Shown in pieces: positions 8,597 through 16,037 of a DNA stretch of 64,000 nt; positions within the stretch are counted from its first letter, which is position 1; each line of letters opens with the position of its first letter. The notes under the pieces were generated by a model. The model was not told the DNA's origin. It did no database searches and saw only the letters and a program-made list of their open reading frames with translations. Location of the stretch: positions 3,100,001 through 3,164,000 of the forward strand of contig NZ_CP128185.1 in NCBI RefSeq assembly GCF_030316135.1, written 5' to 3'. Made by a program: the position numbers and the translations under genes. Source of the stretch: Aliiglaciecola sp. LCG003 (GTDB taxonomy: Bacteria; Pseudomonadota; Gammaproteobacteria; Enterobacterales; Alteromonadaceae).

Positions 8597-8612
8597 TAGG
8601 ATATATATCCTA
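8597..8612. promoter_or_regulatory. 16-bp perfect palindrome, candidate Lrp/AsnC operator
   Basis: TAGGATATATATCCTA is a perfect 16-base palindrome midway between the dehydrogenase and the Lrp/AsnC regulator genes. A further half-site TTCCTATT follows at 8617-8624. AT-rich sites with TAGGA-like arms are in keeping with Lrp-family operators. Binding by the adjacent regulator is an inference from position. Confidence 0.5.
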
Positions 8613-8693
8613 GTTTTTCCTATTGAAAAAGATGACGATTTTACGCATGCTGCACAAACAGGTACAAAATGACTTTTCACAACAAGAAACCAT

Positions 8694-9161
8694 ATGAAGT
8701 TTGATAAATTTGACCGCGAAATTCTCCGCGTATTACAAAAAGATGCTACTGTTTCGATGGCTGATTTAAGTCAGAAAGTGGGGTTATCCCATACTCCCTG
8801 TTGGCGCAGAGTAAAACGCATGGAAGCGGAAGGCATCATAAAACAGAAAGTCACACTTTTAGATAGTAAAAAGCTCAATTTAGGGGTTAGCGTGTTCATT
8901 TACGTAACCTTGAAAAATCATGATGGCGACTCACTCAATGATTTTGAAGCCTCTGTGCAAAATATCGATGAGATTGTTGAATGCCATACCACCAGTGGTG
9001 AAAAAGACTACCTACTCAAAGTGATCGTTGAAAGTATCGAAGAGTATGAACAATTGTTAAAAAGCAAGTTGACCCACCTTCCCTTGGTAGATCATCTCAG
9101 TTCAACCTTTGCCCTCAAGCAAGTAAAAAACACCACCGAATTACCGATAAAAAATCAATAA
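8694..9161 (+). CDS. Lrp/AsnC family transcriptional regulator
   Basis: 155 residues. The N-terminal winged-helix domain (FDREILRVLQKDATVSMADL, then VGLSHTPCWRRVKRMEAEGII) is the standard Lrp/AsnC DNA-binding part, followed by the RAM/ligand-binding domain from about residue 65 with VSVFIYVTL and the TTSGEKDYLLKV segment that lines the effector pocket. These proteins form dimers to octamers and respond to amino acids. It diverges from the Leu/Phe/Val dehydrogenase gene, so control of that gene in response to its substrate is likely but inferred. The stop is 10 bases from the stop of the convergent maiA. Confidence 0.92.
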   Translation: MKFDKFDREILRVLQKDATVSMADLSQKVGLSHTPCWRRVKRMEAEGIIKQKVTLLDSKKLNLGVSVFIYVTLKNHDGDSLNDFEASVQNIDEIVECHTTSGEKDYLLKVIVESIEEYEQLLKSKLTHLPLVDHLSSTFALKQVKNTTELPIKNQ

Positions 9162-9171
9162 TGGCTAAGCA

Positions 9172-9828
9172 TTATTTAGCCCCGTCGATTTGATTTTCTG
9201 GCAACGCATCAATGAATGCCGTTAGCTTATTACAGTTTTTGGCTACATGCTGGATATTTGGGTATTTGTGCATGTCCACACCAAAGCGAACGGCATTGTA
9301 GACTTGCGGAACAAGAATGACATCAGCCATACTCAAATCAAAGCCAAAACAGTAGTCGGTAGCGGTATTGTTTAGACGCTTTTCAATTCCATCAAAGCCT
9401 TTTTCAATCCAATGCTTGGCCCAGTCGCTGCGAGCAGCCTGATCTGCGCCAAATTGCGCATCAAGATGATTCAGCACCCGTAAATTGCCCAAAGGTTGAA
9501 TATCGCAGGCGATATCCTGGGACAGAGCACGGACTCGCGCCCGATCTAACCTATCACTAGGTAACAAGCTGGCCCCCTTATCATAACGTTCATCTAAGTA
9601 CTCGATTATCGCCATAGACTGATTCAGAAAGATATCTTCGTCATCGTCAACAAAGGTGGGCACTAATTGAGCAGGATTAAGAGCAGCGTATTCTGAGCTA
9701 TATTGTTGACCACCATCCTTAACTAAATGCACAGGCACATAAGTGTAATCAAGCTGCTTGAGATTCAACGCGATCCGAACCCGATAAGTCGCGGTCGACC
9801 GCCAATAACCATGTAAATATAAACTCAT
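9172..9828 (-). CDS. maiA: Maleylacetoacetate isomerase (zeta-class GST)
   Basis: 218 residues with the glutathione S-transferase fold. The N-terminal thioredoxin-like part carries the zeta-class signature HGYWRSTATYRVRIALNLK, with the Ser-Thr-Ala motif that activates glutathione in place of tyrosine, and the conserved NPAQLVPTF and QSMAIIEYLDE glutathione-site segments. The helical domain follows from about residue 90. It turns maleylacetoacetate into fumarylacetoacetate in the cytoplasm. It is last in the run hppD-hmgA-fahA-maiA, 23 bases after fahA, so it is part of the homogentisate operon. Confidence 0.93.
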   Translation of the reverse strand: MSLYLHGYWRSTATYRVRIALNLKQLDYTYVPVHLVKDGGQQYSSEYAALNPAQLVPTFVDDDEDIFLNQSMAIIEYLDERYDKGASLLPSDRLDRARVRALSQDIACDIQPLGNLRVLNHLDAQFGADQAARSDWAKHWIEKGFDGIEKRLNNTATDYCFGFDLSMADVILVPQVYNAVRFGVDMHKYPNIQHVAKNCNKLTAFIDALPENQIDGAK

Positions 9829-9851
9829 TTGTACTGCTCCTAAATGATAAT

Positions 9852-10880
9852 CTAGCCTTCGTGAGGTAGACCCGCTTTCACCACATTTTGTTCAATGCTA
9901 CCGAATATGCTATTGCCATCCTCATCATGCATGTCAATTTTTATGTGATCACCAAATTGCATAAAGCTAGTGCTTGGTTGACCATCGCGAATAGTTTCAA
10001 TCATACGCACTTCAGCAATACACGAATAACCTACCCCACCTTCAGCGATACTAGTGCCGTATTCTGTACCCTGTTTATTTGACACCGTACCCGAACCAAT
10101 AATGGCTCCTGCACCTAAGTTACGAGACTTAGCAGCATGGGCTATCAACTCAGCGAAGCTAAAGGTCATATCTTCTCCAGCTTGGGGCTTACCGAACGGT
10201 TGGTAATTGTAGCTAGATAACAGTGGCAAGGTGACTTTTGCGTTTTGCCAATGAGCACCCAACTCGTCTGGCGTAATCGCGACGGGCGAAAAAGCCGATG
10301 CCGGTTTGGATTGAAAGAAACCAAATCCTTTTGCTAGTTCACCCGGTATCAACCCACGTAAAGACACATCGTTAACCAACATTAAAAGCTTAATGTGATC
10401 AGCTGCATGCTGCTTAGCAATACCCATAGGAACATCATCGGTTATCACAGCAACTTCGGCTTCAAAATCAACTCCCCACTTATCACTGGGCAACTGAATA
10501 TCATCTTTAGGCCCGATAAAATCATCAGAGCCGCCTTGATACATTAATGGATCGGTCCAGAAGCTTTCTGGTATTTCCGCACCCCGCGCTTTGCGCACTA
10601 GCTCTACGTGGTTTACATAGGCACTACCGTCGGCCCATTGATAGGCTCGGGGGAGTGGTGATTCACATTCTGCTTGGTCGAACTTTACCGCCCTGTCTAC
10701 AGAGCCCGTATTTAATTGATCATACAAATGTTGCAATTTAGGCGCGAGTGCTTGCCAGTTGTCCAGTGCGGCCTGCAAAGTCGGCGCAATGTCTGTTGCT
10801 GAAATAGCCAAAGTCAAATCACGACTAACAACGACCAATTGGCCATCTCGTGTACCATTTTTAATACTTGCTAATTTCAT
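9852..10880 (-). CDS. fahA: Fumarylacetoacetase family hydrolase
   Basis: 342 residues of the FAH fold. Metal-binding acidic residues are visible in KWGVDFEAEVAVITDD (the conserved ExE) and in LLMLVNDVSLRG (Asp). The C-terminal region keeps GAGAIIGSGTVSNK and a GEYG-like TEYGTSIAEGG. It cleaves fumarylacetoacetate to fumarate and acetoacetate, the last step of tyrosine breakdown. The protein is of the shorter bacterial type and the family also includes other hydrolases, but the position between hmgA and maiA makes this role nearly certain. Confidence 0.92.
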   Translation of the reverse strand: MKLASIKNGTRDGQLVVVSRDLTLAISATDIAPTLQAALDNWQALAPKLQHLYDQLNTGSVDRAVKFDQAECESPLPRAYQWADGSAYVNHVELVRKARGAEIPESFWTDPLMYQGGSDDFIGPKDDIQLPSDKWGVDFEAEVAVITDDVPMGIAKQHAADHIKLLMLVNDVSLRGLIPGELAKGFGFFQSKPASAFSPVAITPDELGAHWQNAKVTLPLLSSYNYQPFGKPQAGEDMTFSFAELIAHAAKSRNLGAGAIIGSGTVSNKQGTEYGTSIAEGGVGYSCIAEVRMIETIRDGQPSTSFMQFGDHIKIDMHDEDGNSIFGSIEQNVVKAGLPHEG

Positions 10881-10916
10881 TGTCGGATAATTCCTATATT
10901 GTTCGCTACTTTTAAA

Positions 10917-12059
10917 TTACTTAACTTGCCAACTGTTCACATACTGGCTATTTTCCACTTTACCGGCTTGCTCTGAAACCTCGAGTGCGTCTCTTGTGTC
11001 TAGCATCACTGCAACTTCGTCAGTGAAGGTTTTTTTATGGGCTTGCCCTGCGGCGAAGGCCTTAGGATGGGGACCATGTGTAAAGCCAGCTGGATGAAAT
11101 GTCACCATACCTTTCTCGATGTTATCTCGACTGAAAAAATCGCCTTCATGATAGAAGAGCACCTCGTCGTAATCATCGTTATTATGGTAAAAGGGCACTT
11201 TCAAAGCACCAGGATCGCTTTCTATTGGCCGAGGAACAAAGGTACAGATCACAAATCGACTGGCAACAAAGGTAGTGTGCGCCGAAGGTGGTAAGTGATA
11301 CCGATGACTCATAAGTGGACGAATATCTCGCCAGTTAATCCGCACTACTGACAAGTCCCCATGCCAACCAATTGCATCCAAGGGGTTGAATGGATAGGTC
11401 ACTACAGATTGCTGGTTATGGCGTTTAATCTCTACTTGCCATGTTTGTTCAGAATATTGTGCGCTAAATTGCTCATTAATGGCTGGTGTGTCCAACATGC
11501 CTGCATCAAAAATAGCATGGGGACCAACCAATCCCTTCTCAGGTAATTGATAACTATCATTGGTAGCTTCAATCATCAATATTTGCATCGGACTATGCGG
11601 CTCTAAGCGCCACATAGTGCTGCGGGGAATAACCACGTAATCACCCTGGTTAATCTGCATGTGACCATAATCACAGAATAGTTCAGCGCTGCCTTGATGC
11701 ACAAACAGAAGCTCATCACCATCGGCGTTTCGTGCCAGCTTTGACATAGCTTGTTTACAATGCCAGATACGATAAAGACAATGTGCATTACTTAAAATGA
11801 CAGGCGCAGACCAAGGCGAGTCGCACTCAACCTCAACACCCTGTTGCCCCAGCAAGTTTAGGTCAAATGCGCGGGGCCGCAAAGGCCCCTGCCAATCAGA
11901 CCAAGCTGTAGGAGCATGAGTATGATGCAAGTGGGTAGCAGGACCAAAAAAGCCACTGCGACCAATTTCCCGCTCATATATCGCCTTTTCAGGAAAGTCA
12001 GCATGAGCTTGTCGAGAAGATATCCCTTCCTGACGAGGAAATTGGATCCATTTACGCAT
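10917..12059 (-). CDS. hmgA: Homogentisate 1,2-dioxygenase
   Basis: About 380 residues, the shorter form common in Alteromonadales. The cupin-type core holds His and Glu residues expected for iron binding, with a late FHPAGFTHGPHPKAF segment typical of homogentisate dioxygenase. It opens the homogentisate ring to maleylacetoacetate using O2. The frame is open to an ATG at 12083, but the ATG at 12059 is preferred: GGAG lies 9 bases upstream, and the start overlaps the hppD stop by 8 bases (ATGCGTAA), which indicates translational coupling. It sits between hppD and fahA. Confidence 0.92.
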   Translation of the reverse strand: MRKWIQFPRQEGISSRQAHADFPEKAIYEREIGRSGFFGPATHLHHTHAPTAWSDWQGPLRPRAFDLNLLGQQGVEVECDSPWSAPVILSNAHCLYRIWHCKQAMSKLARNADGDELLFVHQGSAELFCDYGHMQINQGDYVVIPRSTMWRLEPHSPMQILMIEATNDSYQLPEKGLVGPHAIFDAGMLDTPAINEQFSAQYSEQTWQVEIKRHNQQSVVTYPFNPLDAIGWHGDLSVVRINWRDIRPLMSHRYHLPPSAHTTFVASRFVICTFVPRPIESDPGALKVPFYHNNDDYDEVLFYHEGDFFSRDNIEKGMVTFHPAGFTHGPHPKAFAAGQAHKKTFTDEVAVMLDTRDALEVSEQAGKVENSQYVNSWQVK

Positions 12060-13149
12060 CGCTTTTTTCTCCGTTTGCGTCAATCACACCGCGGCGAATT
12101 TGATCCTGTTCAATGGATTCAAATAGCGCTTTAAAGTTTCCTTCACCGAAACCTTCATTGCCTTTGCGTTGAATAATTTCGAAGAAAACCGGCCCGATTA
12201 CAGTGTCAGTAAAAATTTGTAGCAAGATACCATCTTTCATCGGCGCGCCGTCGACCAAAATACGAAGCTCTTTGAGCATATCAAGATCTTCGCCATGACC
12301 TGCTACACGCTCATCGACTTTTTCATAATAAGTGTCTGGTGTGTCCATAAACTTCAAGCCGCGCGCTTTTAGATCCCGCACTGTTTTATAAATATCATCG
12401 GTGGACAACGCAATATGTTGTATGCCTTCGCCGTTGTACTCACGAATAAACTCTTCAATCTGCGACTTATCATCAGAAGACTCATTGATTGGAATACGGA
12501 TTTTACCGCATGGTGAAGTCATAGCCTTGCTAACTAACCCCGTTAGCTTTCCTTCAATATCAAAATAACGGATTTCGCGGAAGTTACCGATACGCTCATA
12601 GAAGTCTGCCCATACAGCCATATTTCCGCGTTTCACGTTGTGAGTAAGATGGTCTAAAACCTCTAGTCCAGCATCGGTATCTTTCATCCGTTGTTGCCAA
12701 TCTGGGTAGAATTTAAAATCGACTTGGTAAATAGATTCATCACCGTAACGGTCGACAAAATACAGCGTACTTTCGCCAATTCCATATACAGCTGGAATAT
12801 TTAGTTCCATCGCGCCTAAATTACCGACGAATTGTTTCGCGCCATTTTTAACTGCGTGTTGCAGTGCTTTGCCTGCGTCTTTCACGCGAAATGCCATTCC
12901 ACATACGCTAGGTCCACGCAATCTAGCAAATTCTTCAGCTTGTGATGCCGGTTCAGCGTTTACGATAAAGTTAATGTCGCCTTGCTTGAATAACCACACC
13001 CGCTTGGATCTATGCTTTGCTACTTCGGCAAAACCTAATGATAAAAATAAATCTTTTAAATCTTGGATCCCTTTATCATCCGCTGCGGTATATTCGACAA
13101 ATTCGAAACCGTCACTGTTTAACGGATTGTAATCAAAATCTTGTGTCAT
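12052..13149 (-). CDS. hppD: 4-hydroxyphenylpyruvate dioxygenase
   Basis: About 365 residues with two vicinal-oxygen-chelate halves. The iron ligands are His in VLDHLTHNV (near residue 167), His in GIQHIALST (near 245) and Glu in GPVFFEIIQRKG (near 330). The C-terminal GFGEGNFKALFESIE matches the gating helix of the family. It converts 4-hydroxyphenylpyruvate to homogentisate. Two ATG codons are possible at 13155 and 13149; GAGG is 8 bases before the second and only 2 before the first, so 13149 is chosen. It is the first gene of the homogentisate operon, with a TyrR-type box upstream. Confidence 0.95.
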   Translation of the reverse strand: MTQDFDYNPLNSDGFEFVEYTAADDKGIQDLKDLFLSLGFAEVAKHRSKRVWLFKQGDINFIVNAEPASQAEEFARLRGPSVCGMAFRVKDAGKALQHAVKNGAKQFVGNLGAMELNIPAVYGIGESTLYFVDRYGDESIYQVDFKFYPDWQQRMKDTDAGLEVLDHLTHNVKRGNMAVWADFYERIGNFREIRYFDIEGKLTGLVSKAMTSPCGKIRIPINESSDDKSQIEEFIREYNGEGIQHIALSTDDIYKTVRDLKARGLKFMDTPDTYYEKVDERVAGHGEDLDMLKELRILVDGAPMKDGILLQIFTDTVIGPVFFEIIQRKGNEGFGEGNFKALFESIEQDQIRRGVIDANGEKSDA

Positions 13150-13263
13150 GGTCATTGCCTCAATGTTTCTAGAACAAATGTAATAAAGAGCTAATAGACA
13201 CTATTGAGCGCTAGAATTAAAGATAGGCTAAGGCGATAGTTAGTCTGGTGCGACAAGCAGAAC

Positions 13264-13281
13264 TGTAAGCCTAGCTGTACA
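13264..13281. promoter_or_regulatory. Candidate TyrR box upstream of hppD
   Basis: TGTAAG-N6-TGTACA matches the TyrR consensus TGTAAA-N6-TTTACA at 10 of 12 positions and keeps the essential G and C spaced 14 apart. It is 115 bases upstream of the hppD start. Binding by the TyrR encoded alongside is inferred. Confidence 0.6.
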
Positions 13282-13300
13282 TTTGCGTTTGGACATCAAA

Positions 13301-13320
13301 AAGCCGCTAAATAGCGGCTT
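13301..13320 (-). terminator. Intrinsic terminator after tyrR
   Basis: An 8-bp stem AAGCCGCT/AGCGGCTT with 4-base loop is followed on the minus strand by a short T run (TTTGA). It stands 40 bases beyond the tyrR stop and separates tyrR from the hppD operon. Confidence 0.75.
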
Positions 13321-13324
13321 GCAT

Positions 13325-13342
13325 TGTCAACTTTAGTTAACA
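13325..13342. promoter_or_regulatory. Second, weaker TyrR-box-like site between tyrR and hppD
   Basis: TGTCAA-N6-TTAACA matches the TyrR consensus at 10 of 12 positions. It lies just past the tyrR stop and before the terminator, 44 bases from the box at 13264. A distal TyrR site for hppD is possible; chance occurrence in AT-rich DNA cannot be excluded. Confidence 0.35.
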
Positions 13343-13360
13343 CATATTACAAATGTGTAA

Positions 13361-14917
13361 CTAAATTTTTACAGTCTTCTTATTTATGCCATATTCACGC
13401 AATTTGTTAGCGATTGCTGTATGACTCAAGCCCAGTTTTTTGGCCAGTTGTCGAGTGCTGGGATAGAAGGGGTAAAGACGCCTTAATAAATTTTTCTCAT
13501 AGCGTTTAACTTCATCCTCTAAGGTACCTTCGAAATCTTCGGGCACAAAGCTGATACTGGTTGAACTAGACGGCAATTGAATGTGTTCTTTACTCATTTC
13601 ATTGCCCTCTAATAGAGAAAGGGCTCTATATAGCGCATTTTCCAATTGTCTAACATTACCTGGCCATGGGTAAGTTTGTAGATAATCAATACAAGACTTA
13701 CTCAGTTTGGGAGCTCGTCTACCCAATTTCATGCTGTGCTGCTTAAGAAAACGATCAGCCAATGGAATGATGTCCGACTTGCGCTCTCTTAAAGGCGGCA
13801 CGATTAAGCTAAGTACATTGAGTCGATAATATAAATCTTCTCTAAATTCGCCATCTTCGATCAATTTGGACAAATCTTTTTGTGTGGTACATACAATTCG
13901 CACATCAACTGTGACCTCATTGGAGTCCCCTACGCGGCGAAAGGTGCCATTTTGTAGGACACGCAATAGTTTGGCTTGTAACTGCGCAGACATATCACCC
14001 ACTTCATCCAAGAATAAGGTCCCAGCTTTGGCTTGTTCTAGAATACCGGCCTTACCTTCTGATTGGCCAAAAGCCCCCGCGGCATATCCAAATAGTTCAG
14101 TCTCAGCCACACTATCAGGCAATGAGGCACAATTGAGCGCCAAAAACTCTCCACTGGCACGCCGACTCGCCTCATGACAGGCTCTTGCCAGCATTTCTTT
14201 GCCCGTTCCGGTTTCACCAAGAATTAAAATTGGGCCATCTAACTCAGACATGCGAGTGGCTTCGCGAACCACTTTCTTCATGCTATTACTGGTGGCCTGA
14301 ACCGACGCAAAACTATCGTTACTGGCTTGATGAAATACGGTGAGTTGCTGGCCTAGGCGAAACTCGGATTTGAGCATCAATAGTGCCCCTGCCAAAATAG
14401 ATTCACCGTCTGCATCGGGGATCATGACAGGTAAAATATCTGCCAGAAAATCTTGTTCCAAAAAATTCACTTTAAGTGTCTGAGCTGCAACTGTCTTGCC
14501 ATCTAGCCACTTCTGAAAATTAAAACCACGGACGAATTCGTTGATTTCACTGCCTAACATCTGCTCAGGTTGCTGCTCAATACTGGCGACTACCGCATCA
14601 TTGACCAACAGAATACGCCCTTTAGTGTCCAAAGAAAAAATCGGATCGGGTAAGGTTTGTAAAAGGGCTCTAAGTTGATTCTGTTCCCGCTCAATGGGCA
14701 TGAATGGGGTTGTTTTAACATCTTCAATACCTTTAATACGGCGTATCTCTGGCATGAAGTGTTGAAAGTCATCAAATTCTATATTGGGAAAATTCAGGAA
14801 TATTTTGCCGGATTTATCGATTTCGATACCACGAAGATCAATTTCGTAGTTGACTAATATATCCAATATATCCTGAGTAATACCCAGGCGATCCTGGCAG
14901 GTAATTTCCAAGCGCAT
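13361..14917 (-). CDS. tyrR: TyrR transcriptional regulator of aromatic amino-acid genes
   Basis: 518 residues, the length of E. coli TyrR (513). Domain order: ACT domain (residues 1-70, MRLEITCQDRLGITQDILD), PAS domain (about 80-190), AAA+ ATPase domain with Walker A GETGTGK at 234-240 and Walker B LFLDEVGDM at 301-309, and a C-terminal helix-turn-helix (STRQLAKKLGLSHTAIAN, about 487-505). The sigma-54 contact loop GAFTGA is replaced by GAFGQS at 281-286, as expected for TyrR proteins that act with sigma-70. It is followed by its own terminator, and a TyrR-type box sits 26 bases before the ATG, pointing to autoregulation. Confidence 0.95.
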   Translation of the reverse strand: MRLEITCQDRLGITQDILDILVNYEIDLRGIEIDKSGKIFLNFPNIEFDDFQHFMPEIRRIKGIEDVKTTPFMPIEREQNQLRALLQTLPDPIFSLDTKGRILLVNDAVVASIEQQPEQMLGSEINEFVRGFNFQKWLDGKTVAAQTLKVNFLEQDFLADILPVMIPDADGESILAGALLMLKSEFRLGQQLTVFHQASNDSFASVQATSNSMKKVVREATRMSELDGPILILGETGTGKEMLARACHEASRRASGEFLALNCASLPDSVAETELFGYAAGAFGQSEGKAGILEQAKAGTLFLDEVGDMSAQLQAKLLRVLQNGTFRRVGDSNEVTVDVRIVCTTQKDLSKLIEDGEFREDLYYRLNVLSLIVPPLRERKSDIIPLADRFLKQHSMKLGRRAPKLSKSCIDYLQTYPWPGNVRQLENALYRALSLLEGNEMSKEHIQLPSSSTSISFVPEDFEGTLEDEVKRYEKNLLRRLYPFYPSTRQLAKKLGLSHTAIANKLREYGINKKTVKI

Positions 14918-14942
14918 TAAATGAGTGGTCCAAAATTAGATG

Positions 14943-14960
14943 TGTAAAGATATTATTACA
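14943..14960. promoter_or_regulatory. Candidate TyrR box at the tyrR promoter
   Basis: TGTAAA-N6-ATTACA matches the TyrR consensus at 11 of 12 positions, the best in the window, only 26 bases before the tyrR ATG. Position and strength suggest autorepression. Confidence 0.68.
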
Positions 14961-15020
14961 AATAGGATTGCTTGTCTTCAATTTCAATGAGATAAATGAC
15001 TTAATTCTGCGACCAGCAAC

Positions 15021-15048
15021 CCTGCTCAAGCACTGTGGCTTGAGCAGG
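15021..15048. promoter_or_regulatory. Strong 11-bp hairpin between phhA and tyrR
   Basis: CCTGCTCAAGC pairs perfectly with GCTTGAGCAGG around a 6-base loop, 21 bases past the phhA stop. No T run follows on either strand, so it is not a standard intrinsic terminator. It may protect the phhA mRNA 3' end or form a Rho-assisted stop. It lies 104 bases before the tyrR ATG. Confidence 0.55.
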
Positions 15049-15068
15049 TAGGATAGTATCTATATGGT

Positions 15069-15869
15069 TTAACTAGCTAATTTATTCTTAGCTTCGAACT
15101 TTGCGGGATGTAAACCTAACTTCTTAGCCGTATTAACCAACGCCATTACATCCATTTGAGCCAAATCAAATAACTGCTCAAAATGATTCAACATAAAATA
15201 TACAGGCTGCATAATGTCGATTCGATAAGGGGTGCGAAGTACCTCTAAAGGTTCTAATGGCAAGCGGTCAGGTACGTCACTTTCTAGAGCGTAGACGGTT
15301 TCCCCCGGAGAGGACAAAATTCCACCACCATAGATCCGTGGTCCTTGGGCCGTGTGCAATAAACCAAACTCAACAGTAAACCAATAGAGTCGAGCTAAAT
15401 ACGCTCGATCTTCCTTGCTTGCCGCCAAGCCTAATTTTCCATAGGTATGGGTAAAGTGCGCAAAAGCAGGGTTAGTCAATAGCGGACAATGGCCAAAAAT
15501 TTCATGGAATATATCCGGCTCCTGTAAGTAATCAAAATCTTCACGACTGCGAATAAAAGTCGCAACCGGGAATTTCTTGTTGGCTAATAAATTGAAAAAG
15601 GCATCGAAGTTGATCAACGATGGGACTTGTTCTACTTGCCAACCGGTATGCACAGCCAAAACCTGGTTAACCTCAGCTAATTGCGGCACCCTATCTTTCG
15701 GCAGATCTAACAGATCCAGTCCCTGCATGTATTCGTCACATGCCCGCCCTTTGATACACTCTAATTGTCTTTCTACAAGATCTTGCCACACCCGATTTTC
15801 ATCAGATGACCATTTAACATTACCGTTTTCATCGGCTGTATGAGAAACATACTTCGTCACTTTAGACAT
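15069..15869 (-). CDS. phhA: Phenylalanine 4-monooxygenase
   Basis: 266 residues, the size of bacterial phenylalanine hydroxylases. The iron ligands are His122 and His127 in PDIFHEIFGHCPLL and Glu167 in YWFTVEFGL, the 2-His-1-Glu facial triad. It converts phenylalanine to tyrosine with tetrahydropterin and O2 in the cytoplasm, feeding the hppD pathway next door. No pterin-4a-carbinolamine dehydratase (phhB), its usual neighbour, is found in the window. It stands between ycjF and tyrR. A TyrR-type box lies about 120 bases upstream, in line with TyrR (PhhR)-controlled phhA in pseudomonads. Confidence 0.95.
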   Translation of the reverse strand: MSKVTKYVSHTADENGNVKWSSDENRVWQDLVERQLECIKGRACDEYMQGLDLLDLPKDRVPQLAEVNQVLAVHTGWQVEQVPSLINFDAFFNLLANKKFPVATFIRSREDFDYLQEPDIFHEIFGHCPLLTNPAFAHFTHTYGKLGLAASKEDRAYLARLYWFTVEFGLLHTAQGPRIYGGGILSSPGETVYALESDVPDRLPLEPLEVLRTPYRIDIMQPVYFMLNHFEQLFDLAQMDVMALVNTAKKLGLHPAKFEAKNKLAS

Positions 15870-15987
15870 GTTATTACCCTTAGCCGGCTAAACAGCACAG
15901 CCCTTTAAAATACGTTCTAATGCGGTTAAGTCTACTGATTTAGACACAAAGCAAAAGAATCTGCTGTATTTCGAGGAACAACAAGTT

Positions 15988-16005
15988 CGTAACAATAATT
16001 TTACA
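15988..16005. promoter_or_regulatory. Candidate TyrR box upstream of phhA
   Basis: CGTAAC-N6-TTTACA matches the TyrR consensus at 10 of 12 positions with a perfect right half. It is 119 bases before the phhA start, a distance suited to activation as for PhhR in Pseudomonas (inference). Confidence 0.55.
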
Positions 16006-16037
16006 CGCCAAGCCTTAAAATCTTAATATTCAATAAG

